DNA of 64,000 nucleotides, taken from Hyperoplus lanceolatus. Lineage: Eukaryota > Chordata > Actinopteri > Uranoscopiformes > Ammodytidae. Each line of letters starts with the position of its first letter. Within the stretch, counting starts at the first letter, position 1. The stretch is taken from the NCBI GenBank assembly GCA_026929865.2, contig CM049404.1:3350001-3414000 (forward strand). The letters run 5' to 3'. Of this stretch, positions 1 through 10,350 are shown piece after piece. The notes below the pieces were generated by a model. That model was not told the origin of the DNA. It searched no databases and worked only from the letters and a program-made list of their open reading frames with translations. The position numbers and the translations under genes were made by a program.

Positions 1-1
1 T

Positions 2-2349
2 GCACTTGGTATGGCTCCCTTTCAGCTGCAAGGAGATACAGAATACCCATTAGAAAACTCTGATCTCAATGAAGTTGCTGACCTTTACACACAGCTGATG
101 GAGGGATCTGTGTCTGCAGAGAAGGTTTGCAATTCTAATGTGATACTCAGAATAAAGGATCTACTCGAAGACTAAACTGAATCCTTGAAATCCTCTAGCA
201 GGACTGCTGCCCTCTGGTTGCAGTACGTGGACATGGTTGACATACTTCGCAAGTTTCTGAGCGCTGAACGTACTGGGAATTGGGAACTGCACCTTGAGGC
301 AATATCAGAAATGCTTCCTTACATGGCAGCATCTGGGCATAATCTGTACACCAAATCCGCTCGCATCTATGTGCAGCGGATGTTCAAGCTCAGATTGGAA
401 CATCCTAATATTTACAAGAGATTTGTAGAGGGATTCCATGTGGTCAGACGGAGTGATCGCCTATGGGCTGGCCTGTCAATGGATCTTGTCATTGAGCAGG
501 TTCTAATGAGAAGCATGGAAACGAGTGGTGGCCTGACAAGAGGGTGAGGGATGACAGAGCCGCAACGTCTGACATGGCTTCTCTCCATGCCAGCTTGTGC
601 AGAAGTCAACAGCGCCATGCAAGAGCTAACAGGGGTGAATCACAACACCAGGGAACAGAACAAGGACATGACGGATGCAAGACGAACACGTGACTTAAAG
701 GATACACTCACAGTTCAGAACTACATCAAAGAAAGATATCCTTTCTGCTCGGATCAGAGCTTGCGTAGCATCTCTTCTGGGGTCCATGCACACCTTTCTG
801 TAAATGTTGATGAGGCAAAGGCAGTCAGTAACACCATTTTGGCCAGCATGGATGGTCAGACTACAGCTGAGTACAAATTCAAGAAGAGGGCTCAGGCGAT
901 AACAATGAGTACAACATCCTCAGTAAAGATTGATGGTGAAGCAGTGCAGGTGGATCCTCACTTACTCTTCCAGAGACTAACAATTGCTGCAAAAGGGTCA
1001 CAAGACCTGGAAGCCACATTTAAATATGAGCTATGTAGTCATCCTCCAGCACTGTTTGACAACTTCTTACTGCTTCGACAGCCACAGAAGCCAGTATTTG
1101 CAGATGCTATTTGGGCGCTCCACACACCTCAACATCAAGGAGTCACAGGTCATATTCAGTATGTGCTGGATGGTGGAGCCCTTGTTCAGCGCATCCCCTG
1201 GACACGTGGATCCACATACAAAGATATTAGTAAACTGTACATTGATTATGTGAAAAGGAAGTATGGAGAAGCAATTGTTGTGTTTGATGGCTATCAGGGC
1301 ATATCGACCAAAGACACGACACACTGTAGACGAGCAGGTGGGAGGACCGGAGCAACCGTCACCATCGGTGAGGACATGCTGGTTACAATGAATAAAGATG
1401 AGTTCCTCTCGAACAAAAATAAACAAGCAGCAGTTTATCAACATGCTCAGTTGTAATTACAGAAAATGAACTGTCCAACCCACCATGCCACAGGTGATGC
1501 TGATTTACTGATAGTTCAAAAAGCAGTGCCACCACAACAAACACTGTGCTCATTGGTGATTATACAGATCTGCTCGTCCTCCTCATTTACCACACCAACC
1601 TCAGTTCCCATGATCTCCTCTTCAAACCTGAGCCCAAGAAAAGCATGAATAAACCACGTGTCTGGAACATCAAGCTCGTTAAGCAGCAGTTGGGTCCCAG
1701 TGTGTGCAACAACATCTTATTCATGCATGCAATCGCCGGGTGTGACACTACATCTCGTCCTCATGGCATTGGAAAAGGAGCTCCTCTTAAGAAATTTACA
1801 AGCAGTCCTGATTTCCGAGAGCAAGCTACAGTGTTTGACACACAGTTATCTTCTGCAGGAGATGTTGTGTCTGCAGGAGAAAATGCTTTGCTGTGCCTTT
1901 ATAATGGGAAGTCTGGGGAGCGACTCGACTCACTCCGATACAAGCGCTTTTGTGAGAAGGCGGCCTCAAGCACTTCTCATGTACAGCCACAGAGTCTCCC
2001 ACCTACATCAGCAGCAGCAAAGTACCATAGTCTTCGTGTGTACTATCAGGTCCAACAGTGGAAGGGAACAAAAGGTGAACTCCTGCCTCACGATTGGGGA
2101 TGGAAAGAGAGTGATGGGCTGCTTGTTCCAATCCAAACCGACTTACCACCAGCTCCACAGGAACTGCTAAGGGTCATAAGATGCACCTGCAAGACAGACT
2201 GTAGCAGCCTGAAGTGCACATGCAAGAAGCATGGCATTGAGTGCTCTGTTGCATGTGGTAACTGCAAAGGATCAGGGTGTGCAAATTCATCTCAGGCTGG
2301 ATGTGATGATGATGAAGATGATGAGGAAAAATCAGACAATGTCTGAGTA
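2..2349 (+). pseudogene. Decayed FEN1/XPG-like nuclease gene with cysteine-rich C-terminal tail
   Basis: One reading frame runs from position 2 to about 1545 with in-frame stops at 173-175 (TAA), 545-547 (TGA, consistent with a decayed CGA) and 1454-1456 (TAA). A shift of about 2 nt near 1544 moves it into the frame that ends at 2346. The 5' end lies outside the window. The joined product resembles the FEN1/XPG 5'-nuclease fold: FDGY (near 1285), GDADLLIV (near 1495), IGDYTDLLVLL (near 1552) and AGCDTT...GIGKG (near 1737-1775) sit in the order of the metal-binding acidic motifs and the GCD/helix-hairpin segment of that superfamily. The tail (about 2182-2280) has nine Cys spaced C-x-C-x3-C-x4-C-x-C-x6-C-x3-C-x2-C-x4-C, like CXC/tesmin-type zinc domains, followed by an acidic end. 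The family name is not recognised. The stops show it is dead here. A role in a mobile element is inference. Confidence 0.65.
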
Positions 2350-2879
2350 TAAGTTAAGAGTTAAAAGCACTCCATTGCTTCATACAACTATTAAATAACC
2401 TTAACGATGATCTGAAAACTCATGGTGTACATCGAATTACTACTTTCACATTTAATTATTATAGCTCTGGCTAACCTCAAATTAGTAGTACGGCTGTGCA
2501 CTGAAAAATGTAATATATAAATGTATGATCATCAATACACATCGATAGTAATGTGTCCCATTTTGGCATTCACAACTATTTTGGTGGCATATAAAAAGTG
2601 GTTATATATTAATTTTATCATTATTTATTATGGGTCTGGGTTAATGAACAACATTTGAGTTTATAAAAGTCTACACAACATTCATGCAACATAGAAAAAG
2701 TCACTTTGATGTTCTAAGACTACTGATTTAATTTCCGCAAAATCATTGAATTCACCCTTAACTATTCACCCTGAATAGTTATTGATGTTATTATGTATGT
2801 GGTATCATTGTAATCCCTGACCATGAAAACATAGGGGTAGACATCACTAGGTATGTGTTATTATGTCTGGTTCTGGAGT
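2350..2879. other. AT-rich non-coding stretch
   Basis: No coding, RNA or terminal-repeat signal is seen. It is the AT-rich 3' flank of the nuclease pseudogene and may include the start of the repeat that follows. Confidence 0.4.
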
Positions 2880-3905
2880 TATGATGAAAAATGCATAATT
2901 AGGCTATGGCGGAAAGTAAAATGGTCGCCACGGCAACCATGATTCGATTTTGCAATGGCTAAATATCTGAAAATGTTCAGGGCCCCAAACTGTATACGTG
3001 TACCAAGTTTCAATTTTTTCTGAAAAGGTTAACAATTTGGCACATATCCCCTCTACCACAAAACAGTACTTAAGGAAGCCGAAAATTGGTATAAAGTTAT
3101 GGTTAAGAAACCCCTTAGAAAAGTACTTTCCACCACATGGATTCCTTAAGACTTTTAGTATGTTATTAATTACATATTCACGAGTCAAAAACAGTTGAAA
3201 TGGTTTCTGTTGCAATTTGTTTGAGGTCAGGTCATATAATGCCTGGACTACTATGGGTTAATCTCGATAAGCTTCCAGGGACATGCTACCACATGACTTC
3301 TGCACATACCCAGCAAGTTTGATGATGATAGGACCTGTGGTTAAGGAGTTATGGTCAATGTGTTGATAGGCCCCGCCCCTGCGTACACTTTTTGGTCAAT
3401 GGCGGCCATGTTTTTCAAGTTGTCCTACTAATCTTTTACGGGTATGTTTATTGTAGTCCCCCGGGGCTTCACGAGAAATTTGGTGTTGATACAGTAAAAT
3501 TTCAGAAAGTTGTGGATTACACCCTGTTTTTCAGTTTATGCTAATTAGCGGGAAATATTCCCTGTAGGACTTTTATGGTCCCAGAGGCTTTTTGTAGAGC
3601 ATCCTAACATACACCTGTGTGAGAAATTTCAAGTCAATCGGCCTTACGGTGTGCGGGGCGTGGCCTCTCAAAGTTTGTTCAGTCGGGGCTTAATAACAGC
3701 GCCCCCTAGCTGAAATTTAAAAAACTGTATAATAGCACACCATGCGGGGTTGGGGCGCACTTTGTGTGAAATTTTTGCATGTCTGCGTGTAACGGTGTGG
3801 GAGGAGTAGCAGCTCGAAAATTATGCGGAAGAAATATGAAGTAAGAAGAAGTATGGTGGAGAGTAATAATTACGGGCCCTCAATGTATTGAGGGCCCGTA
3901 CTTAA
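2880..3905 (+). repeat. Long interspersed repeat ending in a GGGCCCT hairpin
   Basis: Non-coding sequence made of loosely similar modules, with recurring phrases such as 'caagttt' followed by 'agttatgg' and alternating AT-rich and GC-rich blocks. It ends in a perfect hairpin at 3871-3900. The style (aataattacgggccct at the end) recalls a common fish repeat whose opposite end resembles the sequence at 38736 (gctgcgagcagcgatg, then gggccctt). The link between the two is recognition from memory, not an alignment. The left boundary is approximate. Confidence 0.45.
3871..3900. repeat. Perfect 14-bp inverted repeat, 2-nt spacer
   Basis: Arms tacgggccctcaat and attgagggcccgta are exactly complementary around the dinucleotide gt. 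It lies at the end of the interspersed repeat, so it may be that repeat's terminal structure. Confidence 0.9.
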
Positions 3906-3994
3906 AAACTCATGTAAAATGAGCGAATTGCAGTTCTATGTCCACCTCGACTAACTACGTAGGCTACAATAGCAAAATGCTGCTGCTTTCCTTA

Positions 3995-4115
3995 AGGTGC
4001 GAACACACCAAACGCGTTGGTTGCGTTGGCCAACGCGCCCACCGCACCTAATCTGGCGCTTGGTCATTTTGTGTCAAAAAATGGTCCAACGCGCCTACGT
4101 AGCTAGATGAACCCG
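3995..4115 (+). repeat. 5' terminal/subterminal repeat of the Harbinger element
   Basis: GC-rich segment with repeated 'caacgcgcc' and 'gcgttgg' words, matched almost base for base by the reverse complement of 21200-21319. Short palindromic words of this kind are typical transposase-binding subterminal repeats. Confidence 0.75.
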
Positions 4116-4158
4116 CCCAAAACTTATTTTCCCCCACTTTTTCTATTGTTGATCAACC

Positions 4159-6080
4159 ATGGCTGACTGTGAGATGATCATAACCATCGCTGCGCTCTAT
4201 CTTTTGTGGGAGTCCGAGGAACGGAGGAAACCCAAACGCCGCCGTGTTTGGGTGCATGACATCCTCCGCAGACGGCCACAGTTGGGTGAGTTTCACCACC
4301 TGCTGCAGGAACTCCGCCTGGATGACGGCCGGTTTCAGCGGTACTTTCGATTGACTCGGGCCCAGTTTGATGACCTGCTAGCCCGGGTTGGTGCTAGGAT
4401 GTCCCGGCAGGACACCAACTACAGGCGCTCCATACCAGCTGCGGAGCGCCTGTCCATCTGTCTCCGGTAAGTTGCGGTTTCATAGTCCAATTCATTTATC
4501 AAAAGCAGCACATTCTGTAGTCAAACATCATCCACATAACGGGGAGAACTTGTTCGGGTGCGTGTTCTGAAATTGCACAGGCCTACGTCTATTTCCAATG
4601 CGCTGTTTATATTTGAGTTGTGACCCATTTATTCAAGCATCGTGCACTATGCTAACCCGTGGCATAGGCCATTGTGACATCACAGGCAATATTCAATGAG
4701 TTAAATTCAACACAAGTCAAACGAAAGCGTGCTGACACGACATGGTGATAAAACAGTTTGCTTTCCTCATTGCACGTTTCCCTCTTGCTCCTACCTGCTC
4801 TGCATTCATGTCAATGCTCCACCCAGTGTTTCAACATGAAGGCAAATCTTCATATACATGCATGTCACCAGTTTTATACAAACAAAATAAATGAATGCAT
4901 CATGGCTCCAACATATTCATTCCTCCTATTGTACTATGTGAGTAAATTCCAAATTGACCTACTTGTCATGCTTTTGAAAGTAAAATAAGCTGATGCAAAT
5001 CCAGTGTAAACACTAGTCAAGACATTTACCTGTGCAGTGAGATAATTGACCTACAGATTTGGTATACAACTGAAACTCTCAATAAGGCTAAAATAAATTA
5101 TTCATGTTTTGCATATTCCTGGCGACTCGTTTCGCACGATCGCCAACAGCTTCCGGGTCGGGGCCTCCACCGTGGCATCCATCGTGTCTGATGGGGTGAC
5201 GGAGATCTGGGACGGCCTGGTGGAGGAGTTCATGGCGGTGCCCACCACGGAGGACTGGAGGGCGATTGCTCAGAAGTTCGAGGAGCGGTGGAACTTCCCT
5301 CTCTGTTGCGGTGCCATCGATGGGAAGCATGTAGTTCTGAAGGCCCCTGCGAACTCCGGTTCGCAGTTCTTCAACTACAAGGGAACATTTTCCATCGTTC
5401 TCTTGGCAGTTGTCGACGCAGACTACTGCTTCCGCATCATCGATGTGGGGGGCTACGGGAGAACCAGTGATGGAGGAATCCTGGCCAACTCAGCGTTTGG
5501 TCAGGCCCTCCGTGCTGGCAATCTTAAGCTCCCTTCTGACAGAGTACTGTCAGTGCATGCGCAGAGAGGTCCCCTGCCTCATGTGTTTGTAGCGGACGAG
5601 GCCTTTCCGCTACGGACCGACCTCATGAGGCCATTCCCCGGACGCATCCTCCCCCGAGAGCGGCGCGTCTTCAACTACCGACTGTCCCGGGCTCGGTTGG
5701 TGGTGGAGGACGCCTTCGGCATGCTGTCCTCTCAGTGGCGGATCTACAGGAGGGTCATGGAAGTCCGTCCTGAGCTGGCGGAGAGATGCATCAAGGCCAC
5801 CTGTGTGCTGCACAACTTCCTCCGGAGAACAGCACCAACAGCAGCAGTGAGGGAGGGCCTCCCGAGTGGTGTGGTGTTGCCTCTGCCAGGGCTGAGGAGA
5901 GTGGCTGCCAACAACCCAGCAAGAGAGGCCATCCGGATCCGTGAGACCTTCACCTCTTACTTCTCTGCAGAAGGGTCCCTCTCGTGGCAGAACACCATAA
6001 CCCCAAAACAGCCACTCACACAAAACAAAAGAGATGATTCCTTCATTATTATTAAATTGTTATTAAAATTGTTATATTAA
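4159..6080 (+). CDS. HARBI1-like PIF/Harbinger transposase (two exons, damaged exon junction)
   Basis: DDE nuclease that would cut and paste its own element with a SANT/Myb-like partner. Exon 1 (4159-4466) encodes MADCEMIIT...LSICLR, with the KPKRRRVWVHDI and F(R/H)LTRAQFDDLL segments typical of HARBI1 N-termini, and ends at a good donor (cg|gtaagt). Exon 2 (about 5115-6080) carries the catalytic core: CCGAIDGKHV (first D), GRTSDGGI (second D) and VVEDAFG (E), then CVLHNFLRR. The expected exon join reads CLR-FLATGDSF. Here the acceptor appears changed from gcag to gcat (5111-5114), and about 7 nt of a ggcgact direct repeat are missing just after FLAT, so the join is out of frame. The long downstream frame (5109-6080) is otherwise open. 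The two lesions are inferred from family comparison. Probably no longer functional, although the core is intact. Confidence 0.75.
4467..5114 (+). other. Intron of the HARBI1-like transposase gene
   Basis: Starts with a consensus donor gtaagt directly after a 102-codon-plus-2-nt exon. The matching acceptor seems mutated (ttttgcat before attcctgg). The interior is AT-rich with no other coding signal. Confidence 0.55.
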
Positions 6081-6355
6081 GTAGCATAATGTATGTACAG
6101 TATCTCACAAAAGTGAGTACACCCCTCACATTTCTTCACATTTTTCTTTATATCTTTCCATGCGACAACACTGAATAAATGACACTTTGATACAATGTAA
6201 AGTAGTCAGTGTACAGCTTGTATAACAGTGTAAATTTACTGTCCCCTCAAAATAACTCGACACACAGCCATTAATGTCTAAACTGCTGGCAACAAAAGTG
6301 AGTACACCCCTTAGAAAAATTTTACAAATTGGGCCCAAAGTGTCAATATTTTGCT

Positions 6356-7187
6356 TTGCCATCATTATTTTCTAGCACTGCCTTAACCCTCTTGGGCATG
6401 TAGTTCACTAGAGCTTCACAGGTTGCCACTGGAACCCTCTTCTACCCATTCATGACGACATCAAGGAGCTGGTGGATATTAGAGTCCTTGCGCTCCTCCA
6501 TCTCCCGTTTGAGGATGCCCCAAAGATGCTCAATAGGGTTTAAGACTGGAGACATGCTTGGCCAGTCCATAACCTTTACCCTCAGCTTCTTTAGCAAGCC
6601 AGTGGTCGTTCGGAGGTGTGTTTGGGGTCGTTATCATGTTGCAGTACTGCCCTGCGGCCCAGTTTATGAAGGGAGGGGATCATGCTCTGCTTCAGTATGT
6701 CACAGTACATGTTAGAATTCAATGAACTGTAGATCCCCAGTGCTGGCAGCACTCATGCAGCCCCAGACCATGACACTCCAACCACCATGCTTGACTATAG
6801 GCAAGACACACTTGTCTTTGTACTCCTCACCTGGTTGCCGCTCCACACTCTTAACACCATCTGAACCAAATAAATGTATCTTGGTCTCATCAGACCACAG
6901 GACATGGTTGCAGTAATCCATGTCCGTAGTCTGTTTGTCTTCAGCAAACTTTTTGTGGGGTTTCTTGTGCATCATCTTTAGAATAGGCTTCCTTCTGGGA
7001 TGACAGCCATGTAGACCAGTATGATGCAGAGTGCGCGTATGGTCTGAGCACTGACAGGTTGACCCCCACCCCTTCAAGCCCTTCAGCAATGCTGGCAGCA
7101 CTCATACGTCTATTTTCCAAAGCCAACCTCTGTGTACGACGCTGACCACGTGCACTCAACCTTCGTAAACTGGGCCGCAGGGTGGTA
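6356..7187 (-). pseudogene. Broken Tc1 transposase fragment (left arm and centre of fold-back element)
   Basis: Minus-strand reading gives pieces of a DD34E Tc1 transposase: an RRLSARGQRRTQRL segment with SIAEGLEG, then HVLWSDETKIHLFGSDG (first catalytic D), GGWSVMVWGCM, QHDNDPKHTS-like (decayed), LNPIEHLWGILK (catalytic E region) and MPKRVKAVLENNDG at the end. Several frameshifts and stops separate the pieces. Clear sub-frames are 6712-7101 and 6941-7222. The N-terminal helix-turn-helix region is absent because the fold-back junction lies at about 7165. Not functional. Confidence 0.75.
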
Positions 7188-7189
7188 TT

Positions 7190-7489
7190 GCAACATGATA
7201 ACGACCCCAAACACACCTCCAAGACGACCAGTGGCTTGCTAAAAAGCTGAGGGTAAAGGTTATGGCCTGGCCAAGCATGTCTCCAGACCTAAACCCTATT
7301 GAGCATCTTTGGGGCATCCTCAAACAGAAGGTGGAGGAGCGCAAGGTCTTTAATATCCACCAGCTCTGTGATGCTGTCATAAATGGGTGGAAGAGGGTTC
7401 CAGTTGCAACCTGTGAAGCTCTAGTGAACTACATGCCCAAGAGGGTTAAGGCAGTGCTAGAAAATAATGATGGCAAAGCAAAATATTGA
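7190..7489 (+). pseudogene. Tc1 transposase C-terminal fragment in right arm of fold-back element
   Basis: Plus-strand copy of the C-terminal third: HDNDPKHTSK-like sequence, then MAWPSMSPDLNPIEHLWGILKQKVEER and an intact end ...PKRVKAVLENNDGKAKY. It mirrors the minus-strand fragment in the left arm. Without an N-terminus it cannot encode a transposase. Confidence 0.75.
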
Positions 7490-7953
7490 CACTTTGGGCC
7501 CAATTTGTAAAATTTTTCTAAGGGGTGTACTCACTTTTGTTGCCAGCAGTTTAGACATTAATGGCTGTGTGTCGAGTTATTTTGAGGGGACAGTAAATTT
7601 ACACTGTTATACAAGCTGTACACTGACTACTTTACATTGTATCAAAGTGTCATTTCTTCAGTGTTGTCCCATGGAAAGATATAAAGAAAAATGTGAAGAA
7701 ATGTGAGGGGTGTACTCACTTTTGTGAGATACTGTATATTTGTGTCGGTGCATGCTAGATTTTAAAATCATATATTGAGAAAAGAGTTAATAAAAATATT
7801 TTATTTTTAAAAAAATATAACAAAATAGAACAATATATTATAAATCAAATCAACAGTGCCCCAACACGTAGAAATAAATAGAAATCTAGAATAATAATAG
7901 AATAATATTAAAATAAAAATAAAAAAAACATACAGAATAAAAAAACAAGAACA

Positions 7954-8560
7954 TTAGCATCTGCCTGAAAAAAGAAGCTGTTGTTTGTGAGAAAGAATAA
8001 AGTTATAAAACATTTTACTATCTGCTGGGGGTGGGGGAGGCTGGGCAGCACGGGCAGAGAAAGCCAGCAGGGCCTGGAGGATGGCCTCCTGGAGTGGGGT
8101 GTTGGGATCCTTAAGGACCCCTCCTCTCTTCCTCTTCCTCCCCTCTATAAAATGTAAAACATAATGTGTAAATTAGTGCAATACTACCTTCACAAGTGAA
8201 AAGCCAAAACTTTATCAATACACCTGTTGAACATGCATGTGTGGTTGGTTGGAAGTGTTGTCACTTTCACTTATAGTAGTAATCCATTAACAGTCTTCAT
8301 ATCAGTTAAAGCTTTAACGGTTAGCCATAAACATAGTTGAACCCCTGAAATGAATGCTATACATCTTTGTCCTGTACATACCGCTCGGTGGTCTAAGGGC
8401 AGGGACAGGAACAGAAGATGTAAGAGCCTCAGGGACAGGTTCTCGGCCAGCAGCAGTGACAGGGACAGGAGCAGCAGCAGCAGGGGCACTCACCAGCACT
8501 CCCTGAGGGCTGGTCTATGTCATCAGGGTCGGACTGACTCCCTGAGGGCTGGTCTATGTT
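7954..8560 (-). pseudogene. C-terminal exons of presumed Harbinger SANT/Myb-like partner gene
   Basis: Harbinger elements need a second DNA-binding protein, normally a SANT/Myb/trihelix type, encoded opposite or beside the transposase. Here the minus strand reads an Ala/Pro-rich linker (APAAAAPVPV...VPALRPPS), a donor at 8381 (gcg|gtatgt), an acceptor at 8145-8146 (tatag|agg) and a last exon GRKRKRGGVLKDPN...LLAFSARAAQPPPPPADSK that stops at 7954-7956. The splice phase fits exactly (P-S-E-G-R-K). Upstream, a 39-bp tandem duplication gives IDQPSGS twice (8498-8559), and a frame change lies between that and the linker. The DNA-binding domain itself is not visible: it would lie upstream, where gypsy sequence begins. 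Gene identity rests on position and style. Confidence 0.45.
8498..8559. repeat. Direct repeat, 39-bp period
   Basis: actccctgagggctggtcta occurs at 8498 and again at 8537. In the minus-strand reading it is a 13-codon duplication. Confidence 0.85.
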
Positions 8561-8810
8561 ATTGAGAAAGAAGTCTTATTTGTTTTGGCTTGGAAGATAT
8601 ATGAATTATCTATATTACAGCACATTAAAGATGGAGCCATAATCGTGCAGCACTATAAACCTTTTCTCAATACAGAATGGGACCATAATACAGAAGCTGT
8701 ATAACAAGTGGCGACCATGTGCCCCGGTTTATTACAATAGAAACACACTGGACGTTCCCGCGTGCCCCGTCCCTCCCGGGTGTGCTTCCCCTCCGCCCCA
8801 CACCCGGGAG

Positions 8811-8841
8811 GCACTGCTAGTGGGGCCCCCACTAGCAGTGC
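8811..8841. repeat. 31-bp perfect palindrome (15-bp arms, 1-nt centre)
   Basis: gcactgctagtgggg and its exact complement flank a single c. It lies in the gag linker just before the zinc-knuckle region. Confidence 0.9.
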
Positions 8842-8923
8842 TGATTTTACCCGACTGGACAGAGACACCATAATTGCTCTCAACATGACAATTCTTGTGA
8901 CACCATTCTCTCAAACGCAGCCT

Positions 8924-9496
8924 TATAGACCCCTTATCTGTTTATCAACACGGCGGATGCGCGCGCTGCATAGTTGCAGAAAGAAAAATTGCTTGGCTGG
9001 TTGCCATGGTTACCCATTTGGTTGTATTGCAGTTGCAGTGTTTCTTTATAGGTCCATGGTGTTAAATAGCGATGTTGTCAGCTTACTAAAAACAGTTTAT
9101 CAGCGAGTGATAACATTGGTTATGCGGAAAAATGAACACTATTGAACAGGAAACGTCTTAATGACCCATACGCGTTGCGGGCAGTTGAGTGGATAAATGA
9201 TGAGAAGAAATGGCCCCAACGACTTCAGTGGCCGGACTGCTGTTGGAGAGTGACAGTAAAGACCGGCAGACAGATAGGCAGAGATGCCTTTATTTCATAA
9301 TGTTGCTTTTTGATTTAAAAGTGATCATAACTAGCCTATAGTGATCATCTGTTTTTAGACTGACTCCTGCTTTCGGGGCCGTTGGGCTCACGAGCCGACC
9401 AGCTTATCAGACCAGCTGTTTGAGACGGAGATGAAAAGGAAAGTGAAACTTATGGTGGAGTGACGCTGTGTGACGTAGACTGATAAGGGGTCTATA
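8924..9496. mobile_element. 573-bp MITE with 3-bp target duplication, inside gypsy gag
   Basis: Terminal inverted repeats tatagaccccttatc and gataaggggtctata (15 bp, perfect) are flanked by CCT on both sides (8921-8923, 9497-9499). Removing the element plus one CCT joins gag in frame (RAY-R-LRLRE), supporting the boundaries. A 3-bp duplication fits PIF/Harbinger or a related superfamily. No transposase is seen inside. Confidence 0.85.
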
Positions 9497-9881
9497 CCTA
9501 TATGCTCTCAACACGGCAGCTTTAATTTTGTCAAAATCCAGACTATCGTCAACGGACAACGTCACATAAACATCCCGTGCCAGACCAGTGATTACACTCA
9601 GCAGCCACCAATCACGAGGCCACTTTAAAGTACTTGCAACATGCTCAAAGAGAATAAAAAATGTGTCTACCTCCTCCTCGGAGAAAACCGGAATGTGTTC
9701 GGTAACATCTAACTCAGCTGGCTGTATACCTGCTGCGTGTTGTGGCACAGCCGCTCTCAACTCCAGCTCTTTTAAACGCAGCATATTCTCCCCCTCAACC
9801 TTCCTCATCTCTAACTGGCAAGCAATCTCTTTTTCCTTTACTTCTATTTTACAAAATTCTAGCTCAAGCTTACCTGCTCGC

Positions 9882-10350
9882 CAGAGTTAATTTCGTAGAC
9901 TAAGACTATGACGAAAAATATTTTTTATATTTAATGCTTGTGCATGCTCCCCGCAAAAAGAAAAAAAGATTGTGGAATCCAGTTGGTTCATAGACGGATC
10001 ATGAGATAATGGGCCCCCGGGCAAAGGCTCTTAAAGCCCCCCCAGCCCTCTATCCAGTCAGGTACACTGATTTTATGTGAGATTATTAAGAATGAAATAG
10101 AATACATGTTTTGTATTACAACCATTAAATCTGTGTCTGTATTGCATATTCAAACCTTAATACCGTTCAATGAAGAACAACACTTAGTCGACGAAGTCCG
10201 CTGTATATTTAGTCAACTAAAATCTGCTTATATTGAGTTGACTAAGACTGGACTAAGACTAAAAGATCTTAGATGACTAGAATAGGAATAAGACTAAATG
10301 GTGTGATATTCAAAAGACTAAATCACAATTTGCTGCCAAAATTAACACTG
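9882..10350. mobile_element. hAT-type MITE with 8-bp target duplication, inside gypsy gag
   Basis: Ends cagagttaatttcg and caaaattaacactg form an inverted repeat (consensus cagtgttaatttt). The 8-bp duplication ctgctcgc lies at 9874-9881 and 10351-10358. The interior is rich in gactaaga/actaaa words. It splits the N-terminal and coiled parts of gypsy Gag. No transposase is present. Confidence 0.88.

Larger units (their letters stand above)
6098..7734 (-). mobile_element. Fold-back Tc1/mariner derivative, copy 1
   Basis: Flanked by TA at 6096-6097 and 7735-7736. The ends are inverted repeats beginning cagtatctcacaaaagtgag. The inverted repeats are very long: 6098-6666 and 7166-7734 are both 569 bp and each carries the 3' half of a Tc1 transposase gene plus its 3' flank, in opposite orientation. 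The 499-bp centre (6667-7165) carries a minus-strand middle part of the transposase. The normal 5' end and N-terminal DNA-binding region are missing. The element sits in the 3' part of the Harbinger element. A second copy with the same junction is at 43274-44655. Confidence 0.85.
3992..8585 (+). mobile_element. PIF/Harbinger DNA transposon, interrupted, 3' terminus not found
   Basis: The 5' terminus begins at 3995 (aggtgcgaacacaccaaac) after a TTA trinucleotide at 3992-3994, as expected for a Harbinger TWA target. A reverse-oriented copy of the same first ~170 bp, also next to TTA, lies at 21150-21322 and confirms the end. Inside are a HARBI1-like transposase (+, 4159-6080) and the C-terminal part of a presumed SANT/Myb-like partner gene (-, 7954-8560), the usual two-gene layout of this superfamily. 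A fold-back Tc1 element splits it at 6098-7734. The right end is lost: gypsy-derived sequence starts near 8640 and no matching 3' inverted repeat was found. Confidence 0.75.

Noticed and set aside
5610-6023. 137-codon minus-strand frame
   Set aside because: Antisense shadow of the HARBI1-like catalytic exon.
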